Of a stretch of 46,364 nucleotides of DNA, positions 1 to 7,733 are shown in pieces (the stretch's first letter is position 1; each line of letters begins with the position of its first letter). The position numbers and the translations under genes were made by a program. The stretch is from an uncultured Christensenella sp. (GTDB lineage: Bacteria > Bacillota > Clostridia > Christensenellales > UBA1242). Below the pieces are notes generated by a model. That model saw nothing but the letters and a program-made list of their open reading frames with translations. It was not told where the DNA came from and made no database searches. The DNA lies in the NCBI GenBank assembly GCA_905203645.1, contig CAJKWP010000001.1:1-46364 (forward strand). The letters run 5' to 3'.

Positions 1-1
1 G

Positions 2-172
2 GACAGAAACACAGATAAAATAAGAGATTCAACAAAATATCTTATCCATATAAATATTACAAAAAATATTACTAATAACCTGAAAAAAATACTGAATATT
101 GATGATAATTTTACTTTCATATACAAAATTTTTGACACTTTTTATTATTTTATACATTTTGTTTGTTTTTAA
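2..172 (+). CDS. 3' end of an unidentified gene (partial)
   Basis: One plus-strand frame stays open from the first bases of the window to a TAA at 170-172, and a hairpin followed by a T run (182-215) sits just beyond it, as expected at the end of a plus-strand gene. The 56 visible residues are rich in Ile, Asn, Lys and Phe, with many ATA and AAT codons, more AT-biased than the genes nearby. I do not recognise a family. An open frame of this length can arise by chance in such AT-rich DNA, so this is only a candidate C-terminus cut by the window edge. Confidence 0.25.
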   Translation, partial: DRNTDKIRDSTKYLIHINITKNITNNLKKILNIDDNFTFIYKIFDTFYYFIHFVCF

Positions 173-181
173 TTAAATAAC

Positions 182-215
182 AAAAAAGTAAACTCATTGA
201 GAGTTTACTTTTTTT
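182..215. terminator. Bidirectional Rho-independent terminator
   Basis: Arms 182-195 and 201-214 are fully complementary around a 5-nt loop and carry A and T runs on both outer sides. The hairpin can therefore end transcription of the minus-strand pyruvate oxidoreductase gene (stop at 225) and of whatever enters from the left on the plus strand. Confidence 0.8.
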
Positions 216-224
216 TGTATTATT

Positions 225-3200
225 TTAAGAATTTTGGTTTGCCATTTTTTCCAGTTGCTCATGACGTTTGATTGCATCTTGTGTGGCAAGTTCAAAAAGT
301 TCTTTTGCTTTTTGTTGATCTTTTTTCAAAAGTGCGGAATATCTTGTTTCGCCGAGCAAAAATTCTTCATAACTCATGGATGGTTTTGGACTGTCAAGTT
401 TAAATTGGTCTGTCGTTGGGTTGTATCTGTACAAGTTCCAATATCCACTTGCAACAGCACGTTTTATTTCCTGTTGGCTTTGCTCCATATTGAAGCCATG
501 ATTGACACAAGGTGAGTATGCCAAAATCAAACTTGGGCCGTCAAATTCTTCTGCCTCTTTGAATGCTGTTATGGATTGCTGTATGTTTGCACCCAATCCA
601 ATGCTTGCAACATAGCAATTTTTGCCTGCAATTGCAATAATTCCCAAATCTTTCTTTTTTGTTTGCTTTCCGCCAAATGCGAATTTTGCAAAACTGCCAC
701 GAGGAGTTGATTTTGAGCTTTGACCACCTGTATTTGAATATACTTCTGTGTCCAAAACCAAAATGTTGACGTTTTGTTTTGAATTTAGGACTTGGTCTAA
801 ACCGCCATAGCCAATATCATAAGCCCAACCATCTCCGCCAATTATCCAAATACTCTTCTTTGCCAAAAAGTCGGAAAGCGCGATTATTTGTTGTTGCAAT
901 TCATCTTTTGGTTGTCCTTGAAGCAAACTGACAATTTTTTCTGCGACGTCGTTTGAACATTGTTTTGTTTGGCACCATTCTGTCAAAAGTTCTTTAAGTT
1001 CACCGGATGTATTTGGAAGATAAAGGTTGACAAGATGCAAAAGTCTTTGTTTGTTTGATTGAACAGCAAAACTTATGCCTGCGCCAAATTCGGCATTGTC
1101 TTCAAACAAACTGTTTGCCCAAGCGGGACCATAGCCTTTGCAGTTTTTGCTGTATGGGCAAGCAGGCGAAGAACCACCATATATGCTTGAACACCCAGTT
1201 GCGTTTGCTATTATCATGTTTTCACCGAAAAGTTGAGATGCAAGTTTGATATATGGTGTTTCTCCGCAACCAGCACATGCATAGTTGTATTCAAAATACG
1301 ATTTTTCAAATTGCAAACCTTTTGTTGAGTTTTTGTTGAAAGGCGAATTTTCTTTTTCAAGATTTTGAAAATAGTCAAAATTTTGTTTTTCGTCGTCCAA
1401 AATTTCGCTTGTATGCTTCATTATTATTGCTTTTTGTTTTGCTGGACATGTATTTGCACAAACACCGCATCCAGTGCAGTCAAGTGGACTGACTTGCAAT
1501 TTGAATTGTTTGCCGACACAACCCATTGCATTTGCCGTTGCAAACGAAGTTGGTTTATTTTCCAAATTTGCTGGTGATAGTATGGCAGATTTCAAAGCAC
1601 TGTGAGGACAAACAGCAACACACATGCCACATTGAATACAATTTTCACTTTGCCAGCAGGGAAGTCGAGAAGCAATGCCACGTTTTTCAAATTTTGTCGT
1701 ATCAGTAGGTACTTTTCCGTCGACAGAAAATTTTGAGACAGGTAAATTGTTGCCCTGAAGACAATTTATTGGTTGAATATATTCACGGAAATATTTGTCA
1801 TCAGTTTGTTTGTCATAACTTGAACCAGTGGTTTCACTTAAATTGTTCAAATCGACTCTTATCAAATTTTCGCTGCCTTTATCAATAGCCAAAAAGTTTG
1901 TTTTGACAACTTGTTCGCCTTTTTTTCCATAAGTTTTTTCAGCGTACTTTTTCATATATTGTTTTGCTTGTTCAAAATCAATTACGTTGCTTATTTTGAA
2001 GAATGCCGATTGCATTATGGTGTTTATTTTATTGCCAAGTCCAATTTCTTCTGCAATTTTTTGTGCGTTTATAATGTACAAATTCGCATTTTTTGCTTTC
2101 AAATCTTTTTTAAAATTCATTGGCAAGCATGTATCAAGTTCATTTTCAGAACAGGTCGTATTCAAAAGTACAACGCCACCTTTTTTAAGGTCTTTCAGTA
2201 TGTCATATCTAGCGACAAAATTAAAGTTGTGGATTGCAATGAAATCCGCTTTGCTTATAGTGTAGGTGCTTTTGATAGGATTGTCACTTATGCGAAGATG
2301 TGAAATCGTCAAACTACCAGATTTCTTGCTGTCATATTCAAAATATCCTTGAGTGTACTTGTTTGTATTTTCACCAATAATTTTTATAGAATTTTTGTTT
2401 GCACTTACTGTGCCGTCTCCGCCAAGTCCATAAAATTTGAGTTGTTTGGCGCAAGTTGGCAATTCGTAATCCATATTGATTGGCAAAGACAAATTTGTAA
2501 CATCGTCTTCGATACCAACAGTAAAGTGAATTTTTGGATTTTTTGAAAGCATATTGTCAATTATGGCTTTTACACAAGCAGGGTCAAATTCCTTTCCACC
2601 AAGACCGTATCTTCCAGCAAGCACTTCGGCTTTGATATTTTTTTGAGAAAGGGCAGAAATAACGTCAAGAGCCAGTGGTTCATATGGACTTCCGCTTTCT
2701 TTTGTTCTGTCCAAAACGGTTATTCTTTTGACATTTTTTGGAAAGGTGGAAACAAACGCATCAATATTGAATGGTCTGTAAAGTCTTACATTTACAAGTC
2801 CAATATTTGTTGTGTGTTCAAGCGCTTCTTCAATGGTTTCTGCACCACTTCCCATAACAACAATTACATTTTCGGCATTTTTGTCACCAAAGTAATCGAA
2901 TGGGTGATAAGTCCTTCCTGTTTTTTGTGACAAATCTTCCATTATTTTGCAAACTATATCATATACTTTGTCATAATATTTGTTGCAAGCTTCACGATTT
3001 TGGAAAAACACGTCTGGATTTTGTGCTGTTCCCGCTTGTGAAGGGTGAGATGGATTCAGACATCTTTTTTTGAAATTTTGAATTTCTTCAAAAGGTGTCA
3101 GTTCTTTGAGTATACTTTCGTCAATCGCTTCAATTTTTTGAACCTCATGAGATGTGCGAAAACCATCAAAAAAATGTAAAAAGGGAAGAGATGATTTGAG

Positions 3201-3677
3201 CGCGGCAATGTGTGCTACAACAGCCATATCTTGTGCTTGTTGAACGGATGATGAAGCAAGCATACAAAATCCAGTTGCACGACATTGCATAACGTCTGAA
3301 TGGTCACCAAAAATTGACAGAGCGTGAGTGGCAACTGCTCTTGCAGAAACATGGAAAACAGCAGGTAACAGTTCGCCTGCGATTTTGAGCATATTTGGTA
3401 TCATAAGCAAAAGCCCTTGGCTTGCAGTAAAAGTTGTGGTAAGTGCACCTGCAATCAAACTTCCATGAACGGCACCAGCGGCACCTGCTTCCGATTGCAT
3501 CTCTTCAACTTGAACCGGCATGTCAAACAAATTTGTTTTTCCAGTTTGTGACCATTCATCGGCAAGTTCCGCCATAGTTGATGAGGGAGTGATAGGATAG
3601 ATTGCAGCAACCTCGCTGAAATAGTATGCAATGTTGCTTGTCGCTGTGTTTCCATCGACATTTATATATTTTTTCAT
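225..3677 (-). CDS. nifJ: Pyruvate:ferredoxin (flavodoxin) oxidoreductase
   Basis: Cytoplasmic single-chain enzyme (1150 residues, the normal size for homodimeric PFOR) that decarboxylates pyruvate with CoA to acetyl-CoA, CO2 and reduced ferredoxin. The N-terminal pyrimidine-binding domain carries YPITPSSTMAE near residue 30. Two 4Fe-4S ferredoxin motifs follow, CIQCGMC around 679 and CTGCGVC around 733. The C-terminal thiamine-diphosphate domain shows ACAGCGETPY near 797, GGDGWAYDIGYGG near 946 and a following SNTGGQSSKSTP. ATG start with AGAGGT six bases upstream. It stands alone between its own promoter and a terminator, divergent from truA. It indicates an anaerobic central metabolism. 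Family assignment is secure; the physiological electron carrier (ferredoxin or flavodoxin) cannot be read from sequence. Confidence 0.97.
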   Translation of the reverse strand: MKKYINVDGNTATSNIAYYFSEVAAIYPITPSSTMAELADEWSQTGKTNLFDMPVQVEEMQSEAGAAGAVHGSLIAGALTTTFTASQGLLLMIPNMLKIAGELLPAVFHVSARAVATHALSIFGDHSDVMQCRATGFCMLASSSVQQAQDMAVVAHIAALKSSLPFLHFFDGFRTSHEVQKIEAIDESILKELTPFEEIQNFKKRCLNPSHPSQAGTAQNPDVFFQNREACNKYYDKVYDIVCKIMEDLSQKTGRTYHPFDYFGDKNAENVIVVMGSGAETIEEALEHTTNIGLVNVRLYRPFNIDAFVSTFPKNVKRITVLDRTKESGSPYEPLALDVISALSQKNIKAEVLAGRYGLGGKEFDPACVKAIIDNMLSKNPKIHFTVGIEDDVTNLSLPINMDYELPTCAKQLKFYGLGGDGTVSANKNSIKIIGENTNKYTQGYFEYDSKKSGSLTISHLRISDNPIKSTYTISKADFIAIHNFNFVARYDILKDLKKGGVVLLNTTCSENELDTCLPMNFKKDLKAKNANLYIINAQKIAEEIGLGNKINTIMQSAFFKISNVIDFEQAKQYMKKYAEKTYGKKGEQVVKTNFLAIDKGSENLIRVDLNNLSETTGSSYDKQTDDKYFREYIQPINCLQGNNLPVSKFSVDGKVPTDTTKFEKRGIASRLPCWQSENCIQCGMCVAVCPHSALKSAILSPANLENKPTSFATANAMGCVGKQFKLQVSPLDCTGCGVCANTCPAKQKAIIMKHTSEILDDEKQNFDYFQNLEKENSPFNKNSTKGLQFEKSYFEYNYACAGCGETPYIKLASQLFGENMIIANATGCSSIYGGSSPACPYSKNCKGYGPAWANSLFEDNAEFGAGISFAVQSNKQRLLHLVNLYLPNTSGELKELLTEWCQTKQCSNDVAEKIVSLLQGQPKDELQQQIIALSDFLAKKSIWIIGGDGWAYDIGYGGLDQVLNSKQNVNILVLDTEVYSNTGGQSSKSTPRGSFAKFAFGGKQTKKKDLGIIAIAGKNCYVASIGLGANIQQSITAFKEAEEFDGPSLILAYSPCVNHGFNMEQSQQEIKRAVASGYWNLYRYNPTTDQFKLDSPKPSMSYEEFLLGETRYSALLKKDQQKAKELFELATQDAIKRHEQLEKMANQNS

Positions 3678-3695
3678 AATTTACCTCTTGAAAAA

Positions 3696-3725
3696 ATTTT
3701 ACTTTTTCTTATATGTTGTTGTCAA
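3696..3725 (-). promoter_or_regulatory. Sigma-A type promoter of nifJ
   Basis: On the minus strand TTGACA (complement of 3720-3725) and TAAAAT (complement of 3696-3701) are separated by 18 bp. They lie about 20 bp upstream of the nifJ start, leaving room for the Shine-Dalgarno at 3683-3689. Confidence 0.7.
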
Positions 3726-3810
3726 ATTATTTGTACAACACTTGCAAAATAAGTTTGTGCAAATCAATAACTATTTATTGATTGTTTGTGCTTTTATTTT
3801 GAAAAAGTGT

Positions 3811-3839
3811 TTGAGTTTAATCAAAAAAAATGATATCAT
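3811..3839 (+). promoter_or_regulatory. Promoter of truA, placing transcription start at the ATG
   Basis: TTGAGT at 3811-3816 and TATCAT at 3834-3839 are separated by 17 bp. The expected transcription start, about seven bases beyond the -10, coincides with the truA ATG at 3846, and there is no Shine-Dalgarno. This suggests a leaderless mRNA. Confidence 0.55.
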
Positions 3840-3845
3840 AAAAAC

Positions 3846-4595
3846 ATGAGAGTGCTTTTACAAATCGAATACGACGGGACAAATTATCACGGTTGGCAAT
3901 TACAAAAAAATGGAGTTTCTGTTCAACAAACTTTGCAAGAATGTTTGCAAGGCATTTTGTGTCAGCCAATTACACTTGTTGCAAGTGGAAGAACGGATAG
4001 TGGTGTGCATGCAAAAAATCAATATGCACATTTTGATTACGATGGAAAATTTGATGTAAAAAAATTGCCATACGCACTTCAAGGATCATTGCCGAATGAT
4101 ATCAGTGTAAAAAATGCATGGGTTGTATCTGATGATTTTCACGCAAGATATAGTGTGAAGTTCAAAACATATCACTATTGCTTGTATGTTGGAGATTCTA
4201 TTCAACCATTGAAAGAAAGATATCGCGTTTATTTGAAGCATAAGCCAAATTTGCAACTTATGAAAAAGGCGTCAAAGTATTTGGTTGGCATACATGATTT
4301 TAGTTCATTCTGCGTTCCAAGGAAAATTGAAAACGAAAATAATACAAGAACAATAAAAAATATAAAGATCTGCAAGAAAAATGAATGTATAACATTAAAG
4401 ATTTGTGGAAACGGTTTTTTGCACAATATGGTAAGAATAATTGCAGGTACTTTGCTTGATGTTGGCTTTGGCAAAATATCACCAAAACAAATAAAAACAA
4501 TATTGGAGCAAAAAGATCGAACAAAAGCGGGGAAGACTGCACCTGCAAAAGGACTTGTGTTGTACAACGTCGACTATGGCATAAGATTTAAGTAA
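3846..4595 (+). CDS. truA: tRNA pseudouridine(38-40) synthase
   Basis: Cytoplasmic enzyme that isomerises uridines 38-40 in the tRNA anticodon stem. The signature GRTDSGVHA spans residues 48-56, with the catalytic aspartate at D51. The N-terminus (IEYDGTNYHGWQ) and the conserved GNGFLHNMVRIIAGTLLDVG segment near the C-terminus are both intact. 249 residues is a normal length. The ATG has no Shine-Dalgarno and sits seven bases after a good -10 element, so the message is probably leaderless. Elsewhere truA often lies just upstream of rplM-rpsI, as here; in this genome L13 has its own strong promoter. Confidence 0.96.
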   Translation: MRVLLQIEYDGTNYHGWQLQKNGVSVQQTLQECLQGILCQPITLVASGRTDSGVHAKNQYAHFDYDGKFDVKKLPYALQGSLPNDISVKNAWVVSDDFHARYSVKFKTYHYCLYVGDSIQPLKERYRVYLKHKPNLQLMKKASKYLVGIHDFSSFCVPRKIENENNTRTIKNIKICKKNECITLKICGNGFLHNMVRIIAGTLLDVGFGKISPKQIKTILEQKDRTKAGKTAPAKGLVLYNVDYGIRFK

Positions 4596-4662
4596 TACAA
4601 ATGATGTTGACAAACAATCAGAACAAATTTGTTTGAAATTATCATTTTTTTGCAAAAAATAC

Positions 4663-4691
4663 TTGACATCATTTTTGCCTTAATATATAAT
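4663..4691 (+). promoter_or_regulatory. Consensus promoter of rplM-rpsI
   Basis: Perfect TTGACA (4663-4668), 17-bp spacer, perfect TATAAT (4686-4691). It is one of the strongest sigma-A promoters in the window and leaves a leader of about 90 nt before rplM. Confidence 0.85.
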
Positions 4692-4697
4692 TGCTAT

Positions 4698-4787
4698 GTC
4701 TTATTCGTGAAGGCAATTTTTTTTGTAAATTAGCCCCTTGCAAAAATGTTATTGTTTTTTCGAATGGTAAAATATTTGGAGGAAAAA
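4698..4787 (+). promoter_or_regulatory. Probable L13 ribosomal-protein leader
   Basis: About 90 nt of untranslated leader separate the rplM promoter from its Shine-Dalgarno. Segment 4723-4728 can pair with 4738-4743 (one G-U pair), with a C-rich loop between. Autoregulatory leaders are known upstream of L13 genes in Firmicutes. I infer the same here from position and pairing, without a model match. Confidence 0.4.
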
Positions 4788-5228
4788 ATGAAAACATTTA
4801 TGGCAAAGCCAAACGATGTTGAAAGAAAATGGTTTGTTGTTGATGCAACAAGAATGCCTCTTGGAAGATTGGCAAGCCAAGTTGCTGATATATTAAGCGG
4901 AAAAAATAAACCTACTTTCACACCACACGTTGACAGTGGCGACTATGTGATAGTTATAAATAGTGACAAAGTTGTTTTGACAGGAAAAAAATTGGAACAA
5001 AAGAAAATGTATCACCACAGCGGTTATGTTGGTGGACTCAAAGAAGTTGATTACAAAACACTTATGTCAAACAAATCTGACCTTGTAGTTATGAACGCAG
5101 TAAAGGGAATGCTTCCAAAAACTGTTTTGGGAAGACAAATGCTTACAAGACTCAGAGTATTCAAAGGTGCTGAACATGACCATGAAGCACAAAAACCAGA
5201 GTTAATCACTCTTAAAGGAGTAAGATAA
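4788..5228 (+). CDS. rplM: 50S ribosomal protein L13
   Basis: Large-subunit ribosomal protein that binds 23S rRNA early in assembly. The 146-residue product has the family hallmarks: KWFVVDA near the N-terminus, PLGRLAS, and KMYHHSGYVGGLK in the middle. An in-frame ATG further upstream at 4746 is rejected, because the strong GGAGG at 4779-4783 sits six bases before the ATG at 4788 and this start gives the standard length. rpsI follows after one base, the universal L13-S9 pair. Confidence 0.97.
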   Translation: MKTFMAKPNDVERKWFVVDATRMPLGRLASQVADILSGKNKPTFTPHVDSGDYVIVINSDKVVLTGKKLEQKKMYHHSGYVGGLKEVDYKTLMSNKSDLVVMNAVKGMLPKTVLGRQMLTRLRVFKGAEHDHEAQKPELITLKGVR

Positions 5229-5229
5229 A

Positions 5230-5661
5230 ATGGCAGAAGAAAAGAAAACAAAAAAAGCAACAAAGCAAACTGCACAAATTTATTGGGCAACTGGAAGAAG
5301 AAAAAGTTCAGTTGCAAGAGTTAGACTTGTTGCAAACGGAAGTGGAATAATTGTTATCAACGACAAAAATATCGATGAATATTTTGGACTTGAAACTTTG
5401 AAGCTTATTGTTCGTCAACCACTTGCATTGACAAACACTGCTGAAAAATATGACATAATCGTAAACGTTTATGGTGGTGGACTTACAGGTCAGGCTGGTG
5501 CAATTTGTCATGGTATTTCAAGAGCACTTTGCGAAGCAGAAGAAACATTAAAACCTGAACTTAAACAAGGTGGTTTTTTGACAAGGGATGCAAGAAGCAA
5601 AGAAAGAAAGAAATACGGCTTGAAAAAAGCAAGAAAAGCATCACAATTCAGCAAAAGATAA
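5230..5661 (+). CDS. rpsI: 30S ribosomal protein S9
   Basis: Small-subunit protein whose C-terminal tail reaches the P-site tRNA. Visible features are YWATGRRKSSVARVRL near residue 20, a GGGLTGQAGA stretch in the middle and the basic tail KKARKASQFSKR, whose final SKR is the conserved end of the family. 143 residues, slightly longer than usual because of a Lys-rich N-terminal extension. It is co-transcribed with rplM and followed at once by a terminator. Confidence 0.97.
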   Translation: MAEEKKTKKATKQTAQIYWATGRRKSSVARVRLVANGSGIIVINDKNIDEYFGLETLKLIVRQPLALTNTAEKYDIIVNVYGGGLTGQAGAICHGISRALCEAEETLKPELKQGGFLTRDARSKERKKYGLKKARKASQFSKR

Positions 5662-5669
5662 TTTTTGGA

Positions 5670-5698
5670 AAGTGCAACCTTTGGTTGTGCTTTTTTTT
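5670..5698 (+). terminator. Terminator of rplM-rpsI
   Basis: Ten-pair stem (5670-5679 with 5683-5692, two G-U pairs), 3-nt loop, then a run of T to 5698, nine bases after the rpsI stop. Confidence 0.8.
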
Positions 5699-5707
5699 GC
5701 TAAATAC

Positions 5708-5735
5708 TTGACAAAAAATATATATCTATGATAAT
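5708..5735 (+). promoter_or_regulatory. Promoter of rplU-prp-rpmA
   Basis: TTGACA at 5708-5713 and GATAAT at 5730-5735 with a 16-bp spacer, directly after the rpsI terminator and about 80 bp before the L21 Shine-Dalgarno. Confidence 0.7.
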
Positions 5736-5739
5736 ATTA

Positions 5740-5812
5740 TCGCAGTGCCACATATCCATGGCTTCAAAGTGTAACTTGTTACCGCCTGGGGATAGTGAGA
5801 TTTGGATAGGAG
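5740..5812 (+). promoter_or_regulatory. Probable L21 ribosomal-protein leader
   Basis: The untranslated leader of rplU folds well. Segment 5749-5757 pairs with 5790-5797 with one bulged A. Inside it GGC 5760-5762 can pair with GCC 5784-5786, around a small GTAAC/GTTAC hairpin (5771-5782). The position matches the known L21 leader of Firmicutes, an autoregulatory mRNA structure. Identity is inferred from position and fold. Confidence 0.55.
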
Positions 5813-5820
5813 GAAGAGCG

Positions 5821-6126
5821 ATGTTTGCAATTATACAAACAGGTGGAAAGCAATACAAAGTTGCTGAAAACGACGAAGTTTTGGTTGAAAAACTTGACCA
5901 AGAAATTGGAAAAAATATCGAATTTGATGCTTTGTTTGTAAATGACAATGGCAAAATCAAAACTGGAACACCAGTTGTTAAAGGTGTAAAAGTTGTTGCT
6001 GAAGTTGTTGAACATGGAAAAGGTGAAAAAATCCTTGTTTACAAATACAAAGCAAAAAAGAACGTAAGAAGCAGACAAGGTCACCGTCAACCTTGGACAA
6101 AACTTAAAATTGTTAAAATTGGTTAA
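5821..6126 (+). CDS. rplU: 50S ribosomal protein L21
   Basis: Large-subunit protein contacting 23S rRNA. It begins MFAIIQTGGKQYKV, the family's invariant N-terminus, and ends with the basic KAKKNVRSRQGHRQPWTKLKI region. 101 residues is standard. A longer in-frame ORF upstream is excluded, because the GGAGG at 5810-5814 and family length both point to the ATG at 5821. First gene of the L21-Prp-L27 operon. Confidence 0.97.
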   Translation: MFAIIQTGGKQYKVAENDEVLVEKLDQEIGKNIEFDALFVNDNGKIKTGTPVVKGVKVVAEVVEHGKGEKILVYKYKAKKNVRSRQGHRQPWTKLKIVKIG

Positions 6127-6128
6127 TT

Positions 6129-6467
6129 ATGACAAAAATAAAGTTTTATGAAAAAAATGGTTTTATTGTAAAGATGGAACTTGATGGACACACTGGTTTG
6201 GCTCAAAGTGGAGAAGATGTTTTGTGTGCAGGTATATCTGCCATAAGCCAAAGTGCCGTTTTGGGGCTCAAACAAGTTGTAAAATGCCATTTGCAATTTG
6301 AACGCAGGGAAAAACAAGGGTATTTGTGTTGCAAAATTCTTGAATCTGAAAAAAGTATTTTAGAAAAAACGCAAATTATCATGGAAACCGCACTTATTGC
6401 ATTGCAAGATTTGCAAATTGGCAATGAAAAATTTATGAAAGTGGAGGTTTGTGATGAAATTTATTAA
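6129..6467 (+). CDS. prp: Ribosomal-processing cysteine protease Prp
   Basis: Small cysteine protease (112 residues) that removes the N-terminal extension of ribosomal protein L27, an essential maturation step in Firmicutes. The catalytic His21 lies in DGHTG and Cys33 in VLCAGISA, matching the family pattern. It sits between rplU and rpmA in the usual place. Its start is two bases after the rplU stop, and its 3' end overlaps the rpmA start by 14 bp, so the protease and its substrate are translationally coupled. The substrate's cleavage site is visible in the next gene. Confidence 0.93.
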   Translation: MTKIKFYEKNGFIVKMELDGHTGLAQSGEDVLCAGISAISQSAVLGLKQVVKCHLQFERREKQGYLCCKILESEKSILEKTQIIMETALIALQDLQIGNEKFMKVEVCDEIY

Positions 6468-6729
6468 CTTACAACTCTTTGCGCATAAGAAAGGTGGCGG
6501 AAGCACAAAAAACGGCAGAGATTCACAAGCAAAAAGACTTGGTGTAAAATGTGGAGATGGCCAATTGGTAAGTGCTGGAAGCATTATTATTCGTCAAAGA
6601 GGAACAAAATTTTATCCTGGTAAAAATGTTGGCTTAGGAAAAGACTACACAATCTATGCAAAAGTTGACGGCAAAGTTAATTTTGCAGAAAGTGGCAGCA
6701 AAAAATATGTCAATGTAATTGAAGGTTAG
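6454..6729 (+). CDS. rpmA: 50S ribosomal protein L27 with Prp-cleavable extension
   Basis: L27 reaches towards the peptidyl-transferase centre with its N-terminus. This copy begins MKFINLQLF followed by AHKKGGGSTKNGRDS. The mature Firmicute form starts at the Ala after Phe, so the first nine residues are the Prp-removed leader. The ATG at 6454 is preferred over the GTG at 6451 because GGAGG (6443-6447) is six bases away. 91 residues before processing. The GTPase gene obg, which commonly follows, is absent; a DNA glycosylase follows instead. Confidence 0.96.
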   Translation: MKFINLQLFAHKKGGGSTKNGRDSQAKRLGVKCGDGQLVSAGSIIIRQRGTKFYPGKNVGLGKDYTIYAKVDGKVNFAESGSKKYVNVIEG

Positions 6730-6764
6730 ACTTGAAATTTTTTTGAAAATTTGTTATAAAGGTT

Positions 6765-6795
6765 TTGTAGAGATACAAAATCTTTTTTTTATAAT
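6765..6795 (+). promoter_or_regulatory. Possible promoter of ogg
   Basis: TTGTAG at 6765-6770 and a perfect TATAAT at 6790-6795 (19-bp spacer, somewhat long). The -10 ends only four bases before the likely ATG at 6800, so transcription would begin at or within the start codon. Confidence 0.45.
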
Positions 6796-6799
6796 AACT

Positions 6800-7666
6800 A
6801 TGGAAAAAATATTTGAAATTGAAAATAACTTAATAAAAATAAAAAATTGTGATGAGTTTGATATTGAACACATTCTTGAATGTGGTCAAATTTTTACATA
6901 CGAAAAGAAAGGTGATGATTTTGTTGTGTTTTCAAACGATTATGTCGCAAAAATAACCAAGGTTAAGGATACTTATCTGATTGCGTCAAACAATGCTCAA
7001 TATTTTGTAAATTTTTTTGATTTGAACACTGACTACAACCAAATCAAACAACAAGTTGCCAAGATTTTGACAGATAACAAATTTGACATTGATATTCAAG
7101 AAATGTTCAAGTTTGGAAATGGAATAAGAATTTTGAAGCAGTCCTTTTGTGAAACAGTGATTGGTTTTATGATCTCAGCCAACAACAATATCCCAAGAAT
7201 CAAAAAAAGTATGCAATATATACGCAAAAACTTGGGTGAAAAAAAGTGTTTTGAAAATACTGAATATTACACATTTCCAAGTTTGCAAACACTTTCAGAG
7301 CAAAACGAATATTTTTTTGAAAGTGCAGGCTGTGGGTATAGAGCCAAAAGTTTGGTCAGTACCATAAAAATTCTTCAAAACTCGAATTTTGACGAACTTT
7401 CCAAACTAGACACGCCCAGTTTGAAAAATATCTTGTTGTCTTATAGTGGCATTGGTCCAAAAGTTGCTGATTGCATTTTGCTTTTCTGCTTTGGCAGAAT
7501 GGATGTTTTCCCAGTTGATACTTGGGTGAAAAAAGTTTATTTCGATTTGTACAAACAATGTCCGAATGAAAAAATAATGGCAAAAACACTTGTTGACACA
7601 TTTGGAAGGTATGCTGGCTACGCTCAGCAGTATATGTTTTATTATAAACGAAACAAAAAAGTATAG
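6800..7666 (+). CDS. ogg: 8-oxoguanine DNA glycosylase / AP lyase (OGG1-like)
   Basis: Base-excision repair enzyme that removes 8-oxoguanine from DNA. It has the N-terminal OGG fold (HILECGQIF around residue 27) and the helix-hairpin-helix with SGIGPKVADCI, where K221 is the expected catalytic lysine. The conserved aspartate is D240 in FPVDTWVKK. 288 residues from the ATG at 6800. An in-frame ATG at 6719 lies inside rpmA and would add 27 residues unlike the family, so 6800 is preferred. No Shine-Dalgarno precedes 6800, and a TATAAT ends four bases upstream, pointing to a leaderless message. Confidence 0.88.
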   Translation: MEKIFEIENNLIKIKNCDEFDIEHILECGQIFTYEKKGDDFVVFSNDYVAKITKVKDTYLIASNNAQYFVNFFDLNTDYNQIKQQVAKILTDNKFDIDIQEMFKFGNGIRILKQSFCETVIGFMISANNNIPRIKKSMQYIRKNLGEKKCFENTEYYTFPSLQTLSEQNEYFFESAGCGYRAKSLVSTIKILQNSNFDELSKLDTPSLKNILLSYSGIGPKVADCILLFCFGRMDVFPVDTWVKKVYFDLYKQCPNEKIMAKTLVDTFGRYAGYAQQYMFYYKRNKKV

Positions 7667-7733
7667 TTTTTTAAAATACCATCTATACAAATGTAAAAAT
7701 ATATGATACAATACTTACGCAAAGGAGAAATAA

